Assembly (NCBI RefSeq): GCF_003957515.1
Contig: NZ_RQXW01000009.1
Coordinates: 62,001 to 126,000 of the forward strand
Source: Amphritea opalescens
GTDB taxonomy: Bacteria > Pseudomonadota > Gammaproteobacteria > Pseudomonadales > Balneatricaceae
Direction: 5' to 3'
DNA length: 64,000 bases
Positions 63,047 through 64,000 of this stretch are shown one piece after another (the stretch's first letter is position 1; each line of letters starts with the position of its first letter). The notes under the pieces were generated by a model, which was not told the origin of the DNA, did no database searches, and saw only the letters and a program-made list of their open reading frames with translations. Made by a program: the position numbers and the translations under genes.

Positions 63047-64000
63047 CTATTGGCTCGGCTTGCCGAACAGTCGGAGACGACTCACGCCGCCGTCGGGGAA
63101 GATGTTTAGGCGAATATGGGTGATATTTCCCAAGCTGTTAAGCTGTTGCTCGAACTGATGTTCTTGATGCATCGCTAGTTTTTGTGAGGGCAGTAGCTCT
63201 TTCCAGAATAAGCTCTGGGTTTCGATCTGTTCATCGGTGCCCCCTTTGACATAGGCCGCCTGAATCGAACAGCTATCGGGATAGTTACCCTTGAAGTGGA
63301 GGGTGTCGACCACGACTCGGCTGATTTCACCCGGATGACCCAAGGCGATAATTACCCAGTCATTGCCTGGGGTACGACGACGGGCGGTTTCCCAACCATC
63401 GCCCATATTGATACCTCGTCCGGGGTTAAGAATATTGCTCATGGTGCCGTAGTGCTCATTACTACAGGCCAGCGCCCTACCGCCATTGATGGCGGCGGCT
63501 AAGTCGATCTCTTCATCAGGGTTAACGCTCGACCAGTCCAGATAAGGAATGCCGTACAGCTTCAGGCGTGCGATACCACCATCGGGATAGATATTGAAAC
63601 GGACATGGGTCCATGGCGCATCCTGTTCGATGGCGTGAAGGTGCTGACTATCACCACTGAGGCTGACAGCACCTAACAATTCGGTCCATTCGGTATTATC
63701 GTCAGGGTCACCTTGCGGGCAAAAACAGGCCTCCAGTGATGCGGAAGGAGGGAAGTTGCCGGTAAAGAAGGCGGTATCGATATTAACGCCCTTAATCACG
63801 CCGGGAACGCCGAGACGAATGATGGTGTAATCATAGCCTTCAAAACGTTTGCGGCGGGATTCCCAGCCATCCATCCATTTACCGTTATCATCGTAAACAT
63901 CGTCTTTCCACACCGGTGCTTCCGGTTGCAGCATTCGGTCAACCGCGGCAAACCAGTCATCGGTGACAAACACCGCTTTACTACCGAGTCGGGCATCGGC
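63047..64000 (-). CDS. alc: Allantoicase, 5' end outside window
   Basis: At least 318 residues of allantoicase, which hydrolyses allantoate to ureidoglycolate and urea. It has two related beta-sandwich halves, each with a WESRR/WETARRR-type motif: [20 protein letters not shown] and [20 protein letters not shown], and each ending in a [19 protein letters not shown]-like strand ([19 protein letters not shown] in the second). The reading frame is open to the right edge ([17 protein letters not shown]), so the start lies beyond 64000. First visible gene of the leftward ureide cluster. Confidence 0.95.
   Translation of the reverse strand, partial: ADARLGSKAVFVTDDWFAAVDRMLQPEAPVWKDDVYDDNGKWMDGWESRRKRFEGYDYTIIRLGVPGVIKGVNIDTAFFTGNFPPSASLEACFCPQGDPDDNTEWTELLGAVSLSGDSQHLHAIEQDAPWTHVRFNIYPDGGIARLKLYGIPYLDWSSVNPDEEIDLAAAINGGRALACSNEHYGTMSNILNPGRGINMGDGWETARRRTPGNDWVIIALGHPGEISRVVVDTLHFKGNYPDSCSIQAAYVKGGTDEQIETQSLFWKELLPSQKLAMHQEHQFEQQLNSLGNITHIRLNIFPDGGVSRLRLFGKPSQ

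Overview
The window is bacterial chromosome of moderate G+C, most likely from a marine gammaproteobacterium of the Oceanospirillales type. The basis is gene content: TRAP-TAXI transport, a Na+/alanine symporter, two sigma-54 two-component systems, HrpB, YbiT, TrmH and SPOR proteins. I cannot name the species. No rRNA, tRNA, CRISPR array or intact insertion sequence was seen.

Left end (1-7.1 kb): assimilatory sulfur metabolism. cysD and a truncated cysN run leftward. A TauE/SafE exporter, cysI, a DUF934 gene, a [4Fe-4S]-type APS reductase (cysH) and siroheme synthase cysG run rightward. Together they activate sulfate, reduce APS to sulfite and sulfite to sulfide, and make the siroheme that CysI needs.

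7.1-18.4 kb: signalling. There is an HDOD protein, a histidine kinase, a response regulator with a kinase-like C-terminus, a CHASE4-GGDEF diguanylate cyclase, a 1040-residue AraC regulator with a long helical-repeat tail, a solute-binding protein and an alanine/glycine symporter.

18.4-31.2 kb: an unknown Ser/Gln-rich protein, HrpB helicase, an intergenic region with one good small-RNA candidate, a pirin lacking two metal ligands, and a second TauE exporter. After these comes a leftward acidic amino acid module: sensor kinase with periplasmic amino-acid-binding domain, sigma-54 activator, aspA and a dicarboxylate/glutamate symporter. A -24/-12 promoter and upstream direct repeats precede aspA.

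31.2-40.3 kb: housekeeping and stress genes (Dps, an ABM monooxygenase, a YcaQ/AlkX-type glycosylase, a YbjN-like secreted protein, DUF3565, a membrane protein, a PAS-GGDEF cyclase, a DMT transporter, prephenate dehydratase, TrmH). The PAS-GGDEF gene is preceded by a short degraded copy of the start of the DMT transporter gene.

40.3-47.5 kb: a DctB/DctD-like pair followed by a TRAP-TAXI transporter. The intergenic region shows three copies of a 20-bp palindrome, a consensus IHF site and a -24/-12 promoter in canonical order.

47.7-57.9 kb: three tandem secreted Sel1-repeat proteins, each ending in a SPOR-like domain, then a DUF3524 glycosyltransferase (relative of tRNA-queuosine mannosyltransferase), an AT-rich acyltransferase that looks acquired, a long non-coding stretch, and the ABC-F ATPase ybiT.

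57.9-64 kb: a PACE efflux pump with its divergent LysR regulator and a clear palindromic operator, then a leftward urate/ureide cluster: allantoicase (cut by the window end), ureidoglycolate lyase, membrane urate hydroxylase PuuD, a HAD phosphatase and an IclR regulator.
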